The notes: generated from the sequence alone by a model not told the origin. A stretch of 64,000 nt of DNA from Bog-756 sp963845485 (GCA_963845485.1 CAWJSI010000015.1:62001-126000); one strand, 5' to 3'; positions 41,834-51,158 are shown, numbered from the stretch's first letter. Translations and numbers: made by a program.

Positions 41834-43897
41834 GTGATGGGGTCAGGTTCGGGTCGCGGTGCCACCTGGCGGGGCTGGGCGGACCGGGGTGAGGCCGACG
41901 TCCGCCCGGTGACGAGCGCACGACTGTCGTCGTCGGCCCGTCCGGCGAACCGGCTCTTCCCCAAGACCCGCTCGTGGTTCGCCCTCGATGCACCGCTCGA
42001 GTTGCTCAGCCCCCTCTCCGTGCTGAGGGTGCTGTTTGCCCTGGCCACGGTGGCATGGCCCGTCATCGGCTTCACCACGAGCCACGTCCGGATCGGGGGG
42101 GTGACGGTGGTCTGCGGGGTCACCGCCGCCCTATGGGTGTACCTCCTCTCCGTGCGGAAGGTCGACGCGGCGATGAGCGGCGTGTTGGCGGCGTGGTGGA
42201 CGGCCGGGGTGGGGGTGCTCGTCTGGTGCTGCCACGGCACCGGGCCGAGTCCGGCCTTGGTCCTGTTCTTGGTGCCCATGGTCGTATTCGTGGCCCTGTT
42301 CTTGGGAAACCGGGCCGTGGTCGTGGCCCTGATCGGTTCGATGGCCGCCGTCGGGACGGCATCGGCCGTCTCGGTCGGGGTGGGCCGTGCCCTCCTCGTC
42401 ACCGGGCTCGGTGTCCTGGCCCTGTCCACGGCGCCGGCCGCAGTGGCGGTGCTCGGTCGGTCGGCCCGGCGCCATGACACCGTGGACCCCGACACCGGCC
42501 TGCCCAACGGGTTCGGCGTGGCCCAACGGCTGGCCGACCGGGGGTGCACGACGTTCGTGGTGGCAGCGGTGGTCCTCGACGGCATCGGGACGGCCCGCGA
42601 GGCGCTCGGCTACCAGGTGGGTTCCGAACTCCTGCGGCGGGCGGTCGAAGACCTCGGCCAGGTGCTTCCCTCCGAGTCACTCATCGGCCGGGTCGGGGGT
42701 GACGAGTTGGTGGTGACCATGCCCCTCGCCCCCGAGGAGACCGGGCCGGGGCCAGCAGTGACCGGTACCCGAGCGGTAGGCGAGGACCTGGCCGACGAGC
42801 TGGTGCGCACCATCAGCGCCGGCCGCTACCTGGTGGGCGAGATCGAGGTCACGCTACGGGCCCACGTGGGACTGTCGACGGCCCCCTCGGACGGATCCGA
42901 CGTCGCCGAACTGGTGCGTCGGGCCTCACTCAGCGCCCAACGGGCGGTGGAGCGCGGCGTCCCCGTCCTGACGTGGGACGAGAACCAAGGAGCGCTCACC
43001 CCCGAAGACCTGGCCCTCCTCGGGGACCTCCGCCTCGCCCCGGAGCGCAACGAGCTCCGGCTGGCCTTCCAGCCCCAGGTGGTCCCGGCCGGGGGCCGGA
43101 CCCGGTCGGTAGAGGCGCTCCTCCGCTGGAACAGCCCGGTGCACGGGACGGTGTCACCGGGTCGCTTCGTCCCGCTGGCCGAGCGGACCGGACTCATCGA
43201 CCGGCTGACCCGGTGGGCGATGCTCGAGGCCCTCGATGCCCAGGTCCGCTGGCGGGAGGTGGGACTCGAACTGCCCGTGTCGGTCAACGTATCGCCGAAG
43301 AGCCTGCCCGTACCCGACCTCGCCCGGTGGATCATCGGGGAGCTCGACGTACGTGGCCTGCCTGCCTCGGCCCTGACCGTGGAGGTCACCGAGACGGCGG
43401 TGTCCGATCCGGAGCTGGCCGCCGAGGTCCTCCGTCCGCTCTACGACCACGGCATCCGCATTTCGATCGACGACTTCGGCACCGGCTTCACCTCCCTCGC
43501 CGCCCTGCCGGCGCTGCCCCTCGACGAGCTGAAGGTGGACCAGTGCTTCGTCATGCGCTCCACCACCTCACCGGCCGACCTCGCCATCGTCCGCACGGTG
43601 GCCGAGCTCGGTCACCGTCTGGGCCTCGACGTGGTGGCCGAGGGGGTCGAGACGGCGGCCATCGCCGCGCTCCTCGGTGAGTTGGGCATCGACCTGTTGC
43701 AGGGCTACCACTTCGCCCGGCCGCTGCCCGAGGACGAGCTGGTCCGCTTCGTCCGCACCACGGGGGGCGTCGACGCCGGCGGGGAGCTGGCCTCCGGCGT
43801 GGCTCGGGCCACGCCGACCCGGGGGCATGTGGCCCGGATGGTCACCCGGACTCCCGAGGACACCGCGGAGCGGAGCGGCTCCCCCTCGGGGGTCTGA
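41834..43897 (+). CDS. membrane EAL phosphodiesterase with degenerate GGDEF domain
   Basis: A 687-residue protein with about six transmembrane segments (residues 60-205) followed by GGDEF-like and EAL domains. The cyclase domain looks dead: the motif is GGDEL (288-292), the metal aspartate position of 'DLDGFK' is Val ('AAVVLDGIG'), the substrate Asn is Arg, and the RxxD site is absent. The EAL domain is complete: SVEALLRW (EAL 427-429), 'ALTVEVTETAVSD', 'ISIDDFGTGFTSLAAL' and 'DVVAEGVETAA'. It therefore probably degrades c-di-GMP, with the GGDEF part kept as a GTP or protein sensor. The start may instead be GTG at 41909. Confidence 0.92.
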   Translation: MMGSGSGRGATWRGWADRGEADVRPVTSARLSSSARPANRLFPKTRSWFALDAPLELLSPLSVLRVLFALATVAWPVIGFTTSHVRIGGVTVVCGVTAALWVYLLSVRKVDAAMSGVLAAWWTAGVGVLVWCCHGTGPSPALVLFLVPMVVFVALFLGNRAVVVALIGSMAAVGTASAVSVGVGRALLVTGLGVLALSTAPAAVAVLGRSARRHDTVDPDTGLPNGFGVAQRLADRGCTTFVVAAVVLDGIGTAREALGYQVGSELLRRAVEDLGQVLPSESLIGRVGGDELVVTMPLAPEETGPGPAVTGTRAVGEDLADELVRTISAGRYLVGEIEVTLRAHVGLSTAPSDGSDVAELVRRASLSAQRAVERGVPVLTWDENQGALTPEDLALLGDLRLAPERNELRLAFQPQVVPAGGRTRSVEALLRWNSPVHGTVSPGRFVPLAERTGLIDRLTRWAMLEALDAQVRWREVGLELPVSVNVSPKSLPVPDLARWIIGELDVRGLPASALTVEVTETAVSDPELAAEVLRPLYDHGIRISIDDFGTGFTSLAALPALPLDELKVDQCFVMRSTTSPADLAIVRTVAELGHRLGLDVVAEGVETAAIAALLGELGIDLLQGYHFARPLPEDELVRFVRTTGGVDAGGELASGVARATPTRGHVARMVTRTPEDTAERSGSPSGV

Positions 43898-43908
43898 GCG
43901 AACGGTCG

Positions 43909-43942
43909 GACCGGACCTCGGCCCGACGAGGCCGAACCGGTC
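43909..43942. terminator. two-step hairpin between convergent genes, candidate bidirectional terminator
   Basis: Between the stops at 43897 and 43985, CCTCG (43916-43920) pairs with CGAGG (43927-43931), and the flanking GACCGG (43909-43914) pairs with CCGGTC (43937-43942). No T tract follows on either strand, so it would act without the usual U run, as is common in high-GC actinobacteria. Confidence 0.35.
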
Positions 43943-43984
43943 GCCGGCTCCGTAGTCGCCGGGGCCGGCCCGGGATCGAGGCGT

Positions 43985-45220
43985 TCAGGGCCGGCGGGCG
44001 TTGGGCATGAGGTCACCGGTGCCCCACTGGCCGAGGAGGTTCAGCTGCACGTGGTCGCCGGTGGCCTCGACGATCCGGTTCCCGCCCACATAGATGGCCG
44101 TGTGGTACACGGTCGTCCAGTCCGTCTGGCTGGTGCCCCAGAACACGAGGTCCCCGGCCCGGAGATCGGTCATCGAAACGACGGTACCGGCTGTGTGGTA
44201 CTGGTCATCGGACACCCGGGCGAAGGTGGTTCCTGACGTGTGGCTCCACGAGGCGAGGGCCAGTCCCGAGCAGTCGTAGCCGACCGGCCCGTTCCCACCC
44301 CAGATGTAGGGCTTGCCCAGCTGTTGGAAGGCGAACTGCACGGCCTGATCGCCAGGGGTCACCGGTGAGAAGAGCAGCGCTTGGGACGGGGGGTTGGACG
44401 AGGCGGCATCGCCGAACGCCGAGGCCGTCCCGTTCTGCTGGACCACCCAGTAGCCCTGGCCGGAACGGGTGGGGACCAGCCGCTCGACGGGATCGCCGGG
44501 AGTGGATGCGGTCGACCCGTAGAAGGCGGCATCCCCGAAGGTGAACACCCCGCCGTCGGAGGCCACCAGCCAGTACCCCTTGCCGTCGGGGGTGGCGGCC
44601 ATGCCCACGATGGGCCGGTTGAGGACGATGTTGCCCGTCGACCCGTAGAAGGCGGCATCCCCGAAGGTGAACACCCCGCCGTCGGAGGCCACCAGCCAGT
44701 AGCCCTTGCCGTCGGGGGTGGCGGCCATGCCCACGATGGGCCGGTTGAGGACGATGTTGCCCGTCGACCCGTAGAAGGCGGCATCCCCGAAGGTGAACAC
44801 CCCGCCGTCGGAGGCCACCAGCCAGTAGCCCTTGCCGTCGGGGGTGGGGGCGAGGGCGACGATGGGCCGGTTGAGGTGGATGTTGCCGGTGGAGCCGAAG
44901 AAGTGGGCGTCTCCGTAACTGAACACACCCCCGTCGGATGCGACCATCCAGTACCCCTGCTGGTCTCCGGTGGCCGTCACGCCCACCAGCGGACGGTTGA
45001 GGGGTGACGCCGGTGAGCCGTACGAGGGGACGCCAAATCCGTAGAGCGAGCCGGCCGGTGTGGCCAGCCAGAAGTTGTCCGACGCCGCGGGTCCGACCGA
45101 GTGTCCGGCCGCCGCCCCGGCTACACCGGTCGTCGGCCCCAGGGTGCACATCGGGGCCAGGGCCAGGGTGACCAGCCCGGTCAGGGACGCGGCCAGCCGT
45201 CTACTCCATCGCTTGTGCAT
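43985..45220 (-). CDS. secreted NlpC/P60 peptidase with six 42-residue N-terminal repeats
   Basis: A 411-residue exported protein. The signal peptide (1 to about 37) is followed by six 42-residue repeats (about 48-290): the first and last are degenerate, and the middle ones read 'GYWLVASDGGVFTFGDAAFY'. The C-terminal NlpC/P60 domain has the catalytic cysteine in 'PVGYDCSGLALASW' (Cys317) and histidine in 'VYHTAIYVGG' (His373). It probably cleaves cell-wall peptides. 'FQQLGKPYIWGGNGP' is the usual lead-in to the domain. The same repeat unit ends the beta-helix protein at 17058-18980. ATG at 45220 has GAGGGG upstream. Confidence 0.93.
   Translation of the reverse strand: MHKRWSRRLAASLTGLVTLALAPMCTLGPTTGVAGAAAGHSVGPAASDNFWLATPAGSLYGFGVPSYGSPASPLNRPLVGVTATGDQQGYWMVASDGGVFSYGDAHFFGSTGNIHLNRPIVALAPTPDGKGYWLVASDGGVFTFGDAAFYGSTGNIVLNRPIVGMAATPDGKGYWLVASDGGVFTFGDAAFYGSTGNIVLNRPIVGMAATPDGKGYWLVASDGGVFTFGDAAFYGSTASTPGDPVERLVPTRSGQGYWVVQQNGTASAFGDAASSNPPSQALLFSPVTPGDQAVQFAFQQLGKPYIWGGNGPVGYDCSGLALASWSHTSGTTFARVSDDQYHTAGTVVSMTDLRAGDLVFWGTSQTDWTTVYHTAIYVGGNRIVEATGDHVQLNLLGQWGTGDLMPNARRP
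44511..44888 (-). repeat. three nearly identical 126-bp tandem repeats inside the NlpC/P60 gene
   Basis: Units begin at 44511, 44637 and 44763, each exactly 126 bp (42 codons). The first two are almost identical at the DNA level. The third matches until its last 40 bases. A more diverged fourth unit follows from 44889. Such sequence identity implies recent duplication or gene conversion. Confidence 0.95.
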
Positions 45221-45413
45221 GCTGTTGCCCCTCGTCGACGCGCCGCGTTGCCTGCTCAACGCTCTAGGTGACGATAATCCCACGAAGAGTGGCTATACGC
45301 AAGACGTCGAGGTAAGGAGTTCGGGTGCCTGTACGGGGAGGTAGGTCGCCAGCCCGCCGGGGCCCTGCCAGACTCGAGGTCACGTCCGACAATCGATTCC
45401 GAAGGGGTGCAGC

Positions 45414-46256
45414 GTGCTCGAGTTCCAAGGCAAGGTCGCCGTGGTGACAGGGGCGGGTAGCGGGATCGGTCGGGCGCTCGCCTGTGGGTTCGCCCGCCAG
45501 GGCATGGCTGTCGCCCTGGCCGACCTGGACGAGGGCGCCCTGGCCGCTACGGCGGAGCTGATCGGTGAGCACACGGAGTCGCTCGAGACGCTGACCCAGG
45601 TGTGTGATGTGAGCCAGGCGCCCGACGTCGGGGCGTTGGCCGATGCCGTCTACGGGCGGTGGGGCCACGCTGATGTGTTGTGCAACAACGCCGGCGTCTT
45701 CGTGGGCGGTCTGATCTGGGACCGGCCCGTCGAGGACTTCGAGTTCGTCTTCGGGGCCAATCTGTGGGGCATCCTCCACGGGATCCGGGCCTTCGTCCCC
45801 CGGATGATGGCCCAGGACACCGAGGGCCACATCGTCAACACCGCGTCGGTGGCCGGCCTGCTGGGTGCCCCCTTCGAATCGCCCTACGCCATCTCCAAAT
45901 TCGCCGCCTTCGCCGCCACCGAGTCACTGGCTCATGATCTGGCCGCGGCGGGCTCGAAGCTCAAGGCGTCGGTGCTCTGCCCGGGGATGATAAAGACCAA
46001 CATCCTCGATTCCGAGTCGCACCGGCCCGAGCGCCTCGCCGCCCCCGTCACCGACGACCAGAAGGTCATCGCCGACTTCCTCGGTGACGCAGTGGACCGG
46101 GGCATGGATCCCGACGAGGTGGCCGACAAGGTGATCGCCGCGCTTCGGTCCGACCGGTTCCTCATCCTGACCCACGACGCCTATCCCCAGCTGCTGGTGG
46201 ACCGCGTCGCCGCCCTCGTCGAAGGACGGCTCCCGGCTGTGCCCGACTTCCCCTGA
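45414..46256 (+). CDS. short-chain dehydrogenase/reductase
   Basis: A 280-residue NAD(P)-dependent enzyme of the classical SDR type. The cofactor motif GAGSGIG is at residues 13-19, NNAG at 91-94, and the catalytic pair YxxxK at Tyr158 and Lys162 in 'ESPYAISKFAAFAATESLA'. 'LADLDE' after the second strand has an acidic residue, favouring NAD over NADP. The start is GTG at 45414 behind GAAGGGG. The C-terminal 'VADKVIAALRSDRFLILTHD' resembles SDRs near fatty-acid and steroid genes. Substrate unknown. It converges with the next SDR gene across 36 bp. Confidence 0.92.
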   Translation: MLEFQGKVAVVTGAGSGIGRALACGFARQGMAVALADLDEGALAATAELIGEHTESLETLTQVCDVSQAPDVGALADAVYGRWGHADVLCNNAGVFVGGLIWDRPVEDFEFVFGANLWGILHGIRAFVPRMMAQDTEGHIVNTASVAGLLGAPFESPYAISKFAAFAATESLAHDLAAAGSKLKASVLCPGMIKTNILDSESHRPERLAAPVTDDQKVIADFLGDAVDRGMDPDEVADKVIAALRSDRFLILTHDAYPQLLVDRVAALVEGRLPAVPDFP

Positions 46257-46292
46257 GGGTTGCCGGCCGGGTACCCGTGGGTGAGGTCCCGA

Positions 46293-47102
46293 TCAGGCCG
46301 TGGTGGCGATGCCCCCGTCGACGGGGATGATGGCCCCCGTCAGATAGGCCCCTGCCCTCGAGGCCAAGAAGATGGCCACGCCGGCCATGTCGTCGGGTCG
46401 CCCGATGCGTTTGAGGGGCGCACTCTCGGCGATCTGCTCGCCGAACGATTCGAGGGTGGCGGCCATCATCTTGGACTCGAAGGGTCCCGGGGCCACCGCG
46501 TTGACCGTGATGGTCGGGGCCAGACGCTTGGCCAGATGCCGGGTCAACTGGTGCACGGCGGCTTTCGAAGCCGAGTACGAGTAGGACTCGAGTACGGGAA
46601 CATGGATGCCGTCGATGGAGCCGATGTTGATGACCCGGGCCGGCTCCTCGGCGGTGGCATCCGCCTGGAGCAGCGGCAACAAGAACTTCGTGGTGTGGAA
46701 GATGCCCTGGACGTTGAGGTTGAGGACGCGGTCCCACGAGGCGGTGTCGTGCTCGACCAACGGTGCACCCCAGGTGGCCCCGGCGTTGTTGACCAGGACG
46801 TCTACCCGAGGGGTTTCGCCGGCGACCTGATCGGCGAACCGTCGGGCCCCCTCCTCGGTGGACAGGTCGGCAGCGAGCCCGGTGCAGACGCCGAAGGCGG
46901 CGAGTTCGGCCACGGTGGCCTCGACGGCTTGGGCCTTGCGGGAGGCCACGATGACCCGGGCCCCAGCAGCCACGAAGCCGCCGGCGATCATCCGGCCGAT
47001 GCCGCGGGTGCCCCCGGTCACCACGACGGTCTTTCCGGCCACGGTGAAGAGCTGGTCCGGCGGGGTGGGCGCCGAAGGCGGGGAGGTATCGGGAGGGCTC
47101 AT
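46293..47102 (-). CDS. short-chain dehydrogenase/reductase
   Basis: A 269-residue SDR. A Pro-rich leader of about 18 residues precedes 'KTVVVTGGTRGIGRMIAGGF' (cofactor loop 29-36). 'VDVLVNNAGATWGAPL', Ser162 in 'INIGSIDGIH' and Tyr176/Lys180 in 'YSYSASKAAVHQLTRHLAKR' complete the active site. 'VASRKAQAVEATVAEL' has Arg after the second strand, suggesting NADP. 'GAYLTGAIIPVDGGIATTA' is the usual C-terminus. It is divergent from the acyl-CoA dehydrogenase gene, consistent with a lipid or aromatic acid pathway, but no substrate can be named. Confidence 0.93.
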   Translation of the reverse strand: MSPPDTSPPSAPTPPDQLFTVAGKTVVVTGGTRGIGRMIAGGFVAAGARVIVASRKAQAVEATVAELAAFGVCTGLAADLSTEEGARRFADQVAGETPRVDVLVNNAGATWGAPLVEHDTASWDRVLNLNVQGIFHTTKFLLPLLQADATAEEPARVINIGSIDGIHVPVLESYSYSASKAAVHQLTRHLAKRLAPTITVNAVAPGPFESKMMAATLESFGEQIAESAPLKRIGRPDDMAGVAIFLASRAGAYLTGAIIPVDGGIATTA

Positions 47103-47265
47103 GGGAGGGGACGGTAGTGCAACCGGGCCACCTTCCGACGAGGGGGGCGTCGCCGTGCCGACGACCTCATCTGCTGGTCCAAGGCACTGCCGCGGTCGGT
47201 GCTATCGCTCACCGTGGACCCCGTCGACCAGTTGTTAGGGTTCCTGCGGACACGGGAGGATGAGC

Positions 47266-48423
47266 ATGCACCTGGCCTTGACCGACGAACAGCAGACGTT
47301 ACAGGAGGAACTCCGCGGCTACTTCGCCCGCCTGGCGGAGGAGAGTGCCCGCACCGAGGACCCCGAGCCGTCCTACACCCGGGTGATCCGGCAGATGGGC
47401 CATGACGGCTGGCTGGGTATCGGGTGGCCTCCGGAGTTCGGAGGACAGGGGCGGGGTCCCATCGACCAGATGATCTTCGTCGAGGAGTCCCACTGGGCCG
47501 GGGTGCCGCTTCCGCTCCTCACCCTCAACAGCGTGGGGCCGACGTTGATGACGCTCGGCACCGACGAACAGAAAGAACGGATCCTCCCGGGCATCCTCCG
47601 TGGCGAGGTGCACTTCTCGATCGGCTACACCGAGCCGACGGCCGGTACCGACCTGGCCTCGTTGCGCACGCGTGCCGTGCGGGACGGGGACGAGTACGTG
47701 ATCACGGGCGAGAAGCTGTACACCAGCGCCATCCAGTACGCCGATTATGTGTGGCTGGCCGCCCGCACCGACCCGGACGCGCCCAAGCACAAAGGGCTCT
47801 CGGTGTTCATCGTGCCCGTCGACTCACCGGGGTTCAGTTGGACGCCCCTTCGCACCGTGGCCGGTGAGTTCACCAGCGCCACCTTCTACGACGAGGTCCG
47901 GGTCCCAGTGGACAATCTGGTAGGCGGAGAGAACCAGGGATGGAAGCTGATCACCAACCAGCTCAACCACGAGCGGGTGGCCCTCTGTCCGGTGTCGGGG
48001 ATCCTCCGCAGCATCGCCGACGTTGCCGCCTGGGCCCGGGAGGAGAAACTGGCCGACGGCAGCCGGGTCATCGACCGCCAGTGGGTGCAGGTCCACCTGG
48101 CCCGCGTCGAGGCCCGGGCCGAGCTGCTCAAGTTGCTCAACTGGAAGGTGGCCTGGGCGGCCGACAAGGGACTCAACCCGGCCGATGCCTCGGCCACCAA
48201 GGTCTTCGGCACCGAGTTCGCCCTAGAGGCGTACCGTCTGCTGCTCGAGGTGGTGGGCCAGGCCGGCTATCTGCCCGAGGGATCGCCGGGTGCCGTACTC
48301 TCGGGCCGGCTGGAGCACCGATCGAGGAGCGAGACCATCTTCACCTTCGGCGGAGGGACGAACGAGGTGCAGCGGGACATCATCGCCATGCTCGGGCTGG
48401 GCATGCCCCGCGCTCCCCGCTGA
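47266..48423 (+). CDS. acyl-CoA dehydrogenase
   Basis: A 385-residue FAD flavoenzyme that introduces an alpha-beta double bond into acyl-CoA thioesters. 'LTDEQQTLQEELRGYFARL' is the N-terminal helix. 'SIGYTEPTAGTDLASLRTRA' and 'YVITGEKLYTSAIQYADYVW' then 'LAARTD' are the flavin and substrate signatures, and 'IFTFGGGTNEVQRDIIAMLG' is the C-terminal FAD-binding segment. The ATG at 47266 has GGGAGG eight bases upstream; an in-frame ATG at 47260 overlaps that site and is less likely. It resembles the FadE-like enzymes of actinobacterial sterol and branched-chain degradation, but chain preference is not visible. Confidence 0.94.
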   Translation: MHLALTDEQQTLQEELRGYFARLAEESARTEDPEPSYTRVIRQMGHDGWLGIGWPPEFGGQGRGPIDQMIFVEESHWAGVPLPLLTLNSVGPTLMTLGTDEQKERILPGILRGEVHFSIGYTEPTAGTDLASLRTRAVRDGDEYVITGEKLYTSAIQYADYVWLAARTDPDAPKHKGLSVFIVPVDSPGFSWTPLRTVAGEFTSATFYDEVRVPVDNLVGGENQGWKLITNQLNHERVALCPVSGILRSIADVAAWAREEKLADGSRVIDRQWVQVHLARVEARAELLKLLNWKVAWAADKGLNPADASATKVFGTEFALEAYRLLLEVVGQAGYLPEGSPGAVLSGRLEHRSRSETIFTFGGGTNEVQRDIIAMLGLGMPRAPR

Positions 48424-48512
48424 ACACGAGTGACGAACGGACCCGCCGGTGTCGGCCGCCCCCTAACCTGAGGGCGGTCGGTCCGGAGCGCCCGGTGACC
48501 AAGGAGGCAGCA

Positions 48513-48755
48513 GTGGACGACCAAGAGATCATCGCCCGGATCAGCACGCTGGCCGAGGAGGAACAGCACCTCGAGGAGCGTCACGTGGGGGAGGGACTGT
48601 CCGACGACGAGACCACCCGCCTGAAGTCCATCGAGGTCACCCTGGATCAGATGTGGGACCTGCTCCGTCAGCGGCGGGCCCTCCGGGGGGCGGGCAAGAG
48701 CCCCGACGAGGCGACACTGCGCCCCGAAGGCACCGTCGAGGGCTACCGCCAGTAG
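48513..48755 (+). CDS. DUF2630 family protein
   Basis: An 80-residue acidic helical protein matching DUF2630 end to end: 'MDDQEIIARISTLAEEEQHL' at the start, 'DQMWDLLRQRRALRGAGKSP' then 'DEATLRPEGTVEGYRQ' at the end. The family is actinobacterial and of unknown function. The start is GTG at 48513 with AAGGAGG five bases upstream. The gene lies 89 bp after the acyl-CoA dehydrogenase and 60 bp before the hydrolase on the same strand, so the three may be co-transcribed. Confidence 0.9.
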   Translation: MDDQEIIARISTLAEEEQHLEERHVGEGLSDDETTRLKSIEVTLDQMWDLLRQRRALRGAGKSPDEATLRPEGTVEGYRQ

Positions 48756-48815
48756 GCCAGAGACGCTGCGTCAGGCCGGGACCGTCCGTCCCGACACCGC
48801 CACAGGGAAGGATCC

Positions 48816-49604
48816 ATGGAGAGCGCTCCGGTCAACGGTATCCAGATCGCCTACGACGACACCGGTGGGGACGGCCCGCCCGTGCTGTTGTCCCACGGCT
48901 TCCTCATGGACCGGACGATGTTCGCGCCCCAGGTGGAGGTGTTGGCTCCCCATCACCGGGTGATCACCTGGGACGGTCGGGGCCATGGGGACACCGTCGA
49001 CGAGGGAGCGCCGTTTTCCTACTGGGACCTGGCCGCCGACTGCCTCGGCCTGATGGACCACCTCGGCATCCCGCAGGCCGTGGTGGGGGGAATGTCCCAA
49101 GGAGGGTTCGTCTCGCTACGGGTGGCCCTCTCGGCCCCCGAACGGGTGCGGGGGCTTGTCCTCCTCGACACCCAGGCCGGTCCCGAGGACCCCGAGGTTG
49201 TTCCCCTCTATCAGGCGATGCTGGACGAATGGGTGACGACCGGGCCCTCCGATGACATCGCCGACGCCGTCGCCGGCCTCATCATCGGCGAACCCACGCT
49301 CAGCGCCGAGTGGGTGCCGCGGTGGAGGGCCCGACCCCACCAATCACTCGAGATGCCCGGACGTGCCCTCATCACCCGAGAGGACATCACCGACCGACTG
49401 GGGGAGATCACCGCACCCGCGCTGGTGGTGCACGGCACCGAGGACATCTCCATCACCATGGACAAGGCGGAGCAACTGGCTGCCGGGCTCCGTAACTGCG
49501 ACGGGGTGACCGTCATCGAGGGTGGGACCCACTCGGCCAACCTGACCCATCCCGCGCCGGTCAACGCCGCTGTCTTGGCCTTCGTCGAGGGCCTACCCGC
49601 CTGA
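48816..49604 (+). CDS. alpha/beta-fold hydrolase
   Basis: A 262-residue serine hydrolase. The oxyanion region is 'VLLSHGFLMDRTMF' and the nucleophile elbow is 'VVGGMSQGGFVSLRVALSAP' (Ser94). 'ALVVHGTEDISITMDKAEQL' gives the acidic residue, and 'IEGGTHSANLTHPAPVN' gives His239. The sequence 'ITWDGRGHGDTVDEGAPFSY' is typical of haloperoxidase/3-oxoadipate enol-lactonase-like members. No signal peptide is present. GGGAAGGATCC precedes the ATG. The substrate is unknown. Confidence 0.92.
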   Translation: MESAPVNGIQIAYDDTGGDGPPVLLSHGFLMDRTMFAPQVEVLAPHHRVITWDGRGHGDTVDEGAPFSYWDLAADCLGLMDHLGIPQAVVGGMSQGGFVSLRVALSAPERVRGLVLLDTQAGPEDPEVVPLYQAMLDEWVTTGPSDDIADAVAGLIIGEPTLSAEWVPRWRARPHQSLEMPGRALITREDITDRLGEITAPALVVHGTEDISITMDKAEQLAAGLRNCDGVTVIEGGTHSANLTHPAPVNAAVLAFVEGLPA

Positions 49605-49661
49605 GCGAACGTCCCGGGGCGGATTTGATCCCGATCCCGACGTCGAACTACACCCTGGACG

Positions 49662-51158
49662 ATGGCCGTCACCTCCCCTCCCGCTAGCGCCGAACGGACC
49701 GATCGACGTCGGTGGTGGGCCCTCGTGGTGGTGTGCCTGGGCATGTTCATGAACTCGCTGGATGCCTCGATCGTCAACGTGGCGCTGCCGGCCATCCAGC
49801 GAGACCTGCACTTCAGCCAGTCCAGTCTCATCTGGGTGGTGGACGCCTTCCTCATCACCTTCGCCAGCTTCCTGCTCATGGCCGGGCGCCTGGGCGACCT
49901 GGTGGGTCGCCGGCTCGTCTTTCTGGCCGGCATCGCCATCTTCACGGTCGCCTCCATCGTGTGCGGGGTCGCCGTCGACCCGGCCATGTTGGTCATCGGC
50001 CGTTTCATCCAGGGGATCGGCGGCGCCATGTCGGCCTCGGTGATCATCGCCATCATCGTCACTGAGTTTCCCGAACCCGCCGAGCGGGCCAAGGCCATGA
50101 GTGCGTACATCTTCGTGGCTGTCGGTGGTGGGTCCATCGGTCTGCTGGTCGGCGGTGTGCTGACCCAATCCCTCTCCTGGCACTGGATCTTCTTCATCAA
50201 CGTGCCCATCGGCGTGGCGACCTTCTTCCTCGGTCGCGCCCTCATCCACGAGAACATCGGACTGGGCATCCGCAACGGTGTGGATGTCACCGGATCGATC
50301 ACCGTGACCCTGGCCCTCATGCTCGGTACCTTCGCCATCATCGAGGCCACCCAGTACGGCTGGGTGTCGGTGCACACCTTCATCTTCGGAGGTGCCTCGG
50401 TCCTCCTCCTCGCCGGCTTCTTCCTCTTGGAGTCGCGCCTGGACAATCCCATCCTTCCCCTGCGAATCCTGCGCATTCCGACCCTGGTCAACTCGAGTGT
50501 GCTCCGTGCCTTCCTCATGGCCGGGATCAGTACCACCCTGTTCTTAGGAGCCCTGTACCTCGAGAACGTCCTGCGCTACAGCCCGATCCGCACCGGACTC
50601 GGATTCCTCCCCATCTCCTTGGTGATGGGTCTGATGTCGGTCGGGATCACGGCCAGGTTGATGGCCCGCTTCGGGGCCAAACGGGTGCTGGTGCCGGGGA
50701 TGTTCTCGGCCACCGTCGGTCTCCTGCTGCTGACCCGGATCGGACCGGGTGCATCGTTCGTGACTGTCGTGGCTCCGGCGTTCATACTCATCGGCTACGG
50801 CGCCGGCACCTCGTTCATGCCCCTTCTGTCCATAGCCATGGCCGACGTGCCCACCACCGACGCCGGACTGGGTTCGGGGATCGTCAACGTCTCCATGCAG
50901 ATGGCCGGAGCTCTGGGTCTGGCCATCCTCGGCACGGTTGCCACCGAGCACACCAAGTCACTGGCGGCGGCCGGCCATTCCACGGCCAGTGCACTGAGTG
51001 GTGGTTTCCGTCTGTCCTTCCTGGTGGCGGGCATCGTCGTCGGGATAGGTGCGGTCATGGCCGTCGTCGTGTTGAAGGACGTGTCCGGCGACCGACGTGG
51101 TCCCGAAGCCCTGCGAGAGGTGGAGATCGAGAACGCCGGCGAGCCGCTGGTCACCTGA
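49662..51158 (+). CDS. MFS transporter, DHA2 (14-helix) family
   Basis: A 498-residue inner-membrane exporter with 14 predicted helices. 'CLGMFMNSLDASIVNVALPA' carries the DHA2 motif D1 (LDASIVNVALP). 'LMAGRLGDLVGRRLVFLAGI' is motif A, and 'GSIGLLVGGVLTQSLSWHWI' is the motif C region. 'RFGAKRVLVPGMFSATVGLL' starts the second half. It likely exports a drug or metabolite against protons. It starts 57 bp after the alpha/beta hydrolase on the same strand and may share its transcript. It is distinct in sequence from the other DHA2 protein at 40212-41753. Confidence 0.94.
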   Translation: MAVTSPPASAERTDRRRWWALVVVCLGMFMNSLDASIVNVALPAIQRDLHFSQSSLIWVVDAFLITFASFLLMAGRLGDLVGRRLVFLAGIAIFTVASIVCGVAVDPAMLVIGRFIQGIGGAMSASVIIAIIVTEFPEPAERAKAMSAYIFVAVGGGSIGLLVGGVLTQSLSWHWIFFINVPIGVATFFLGRALIHENIGLGIRNGVDVTGSITVTLALMLGTFAIIEATQYGWVSVHTFIFGGASVLLLAGFFLLESRLDNPILPLRILRIPTLVNSSVLRAFLMAGISTTLFLGALYLENVLRYSPIRTGLGFLPISLVMGLMSVGITARLMARFGAKRVLVPGMFSATVGLLLLTRIGPGASFVTVVAPAFILIGYGAGTSFMPLLSIAMADVPTTDAGLGSGIVNVSMQMAGALGLAILGTVATEHTKSLAAAGHSTASALSGGFRLSFLVAGIVVGIGAVMAVVVLKDVSGDRRGPEALREVEIENAGEPLVT

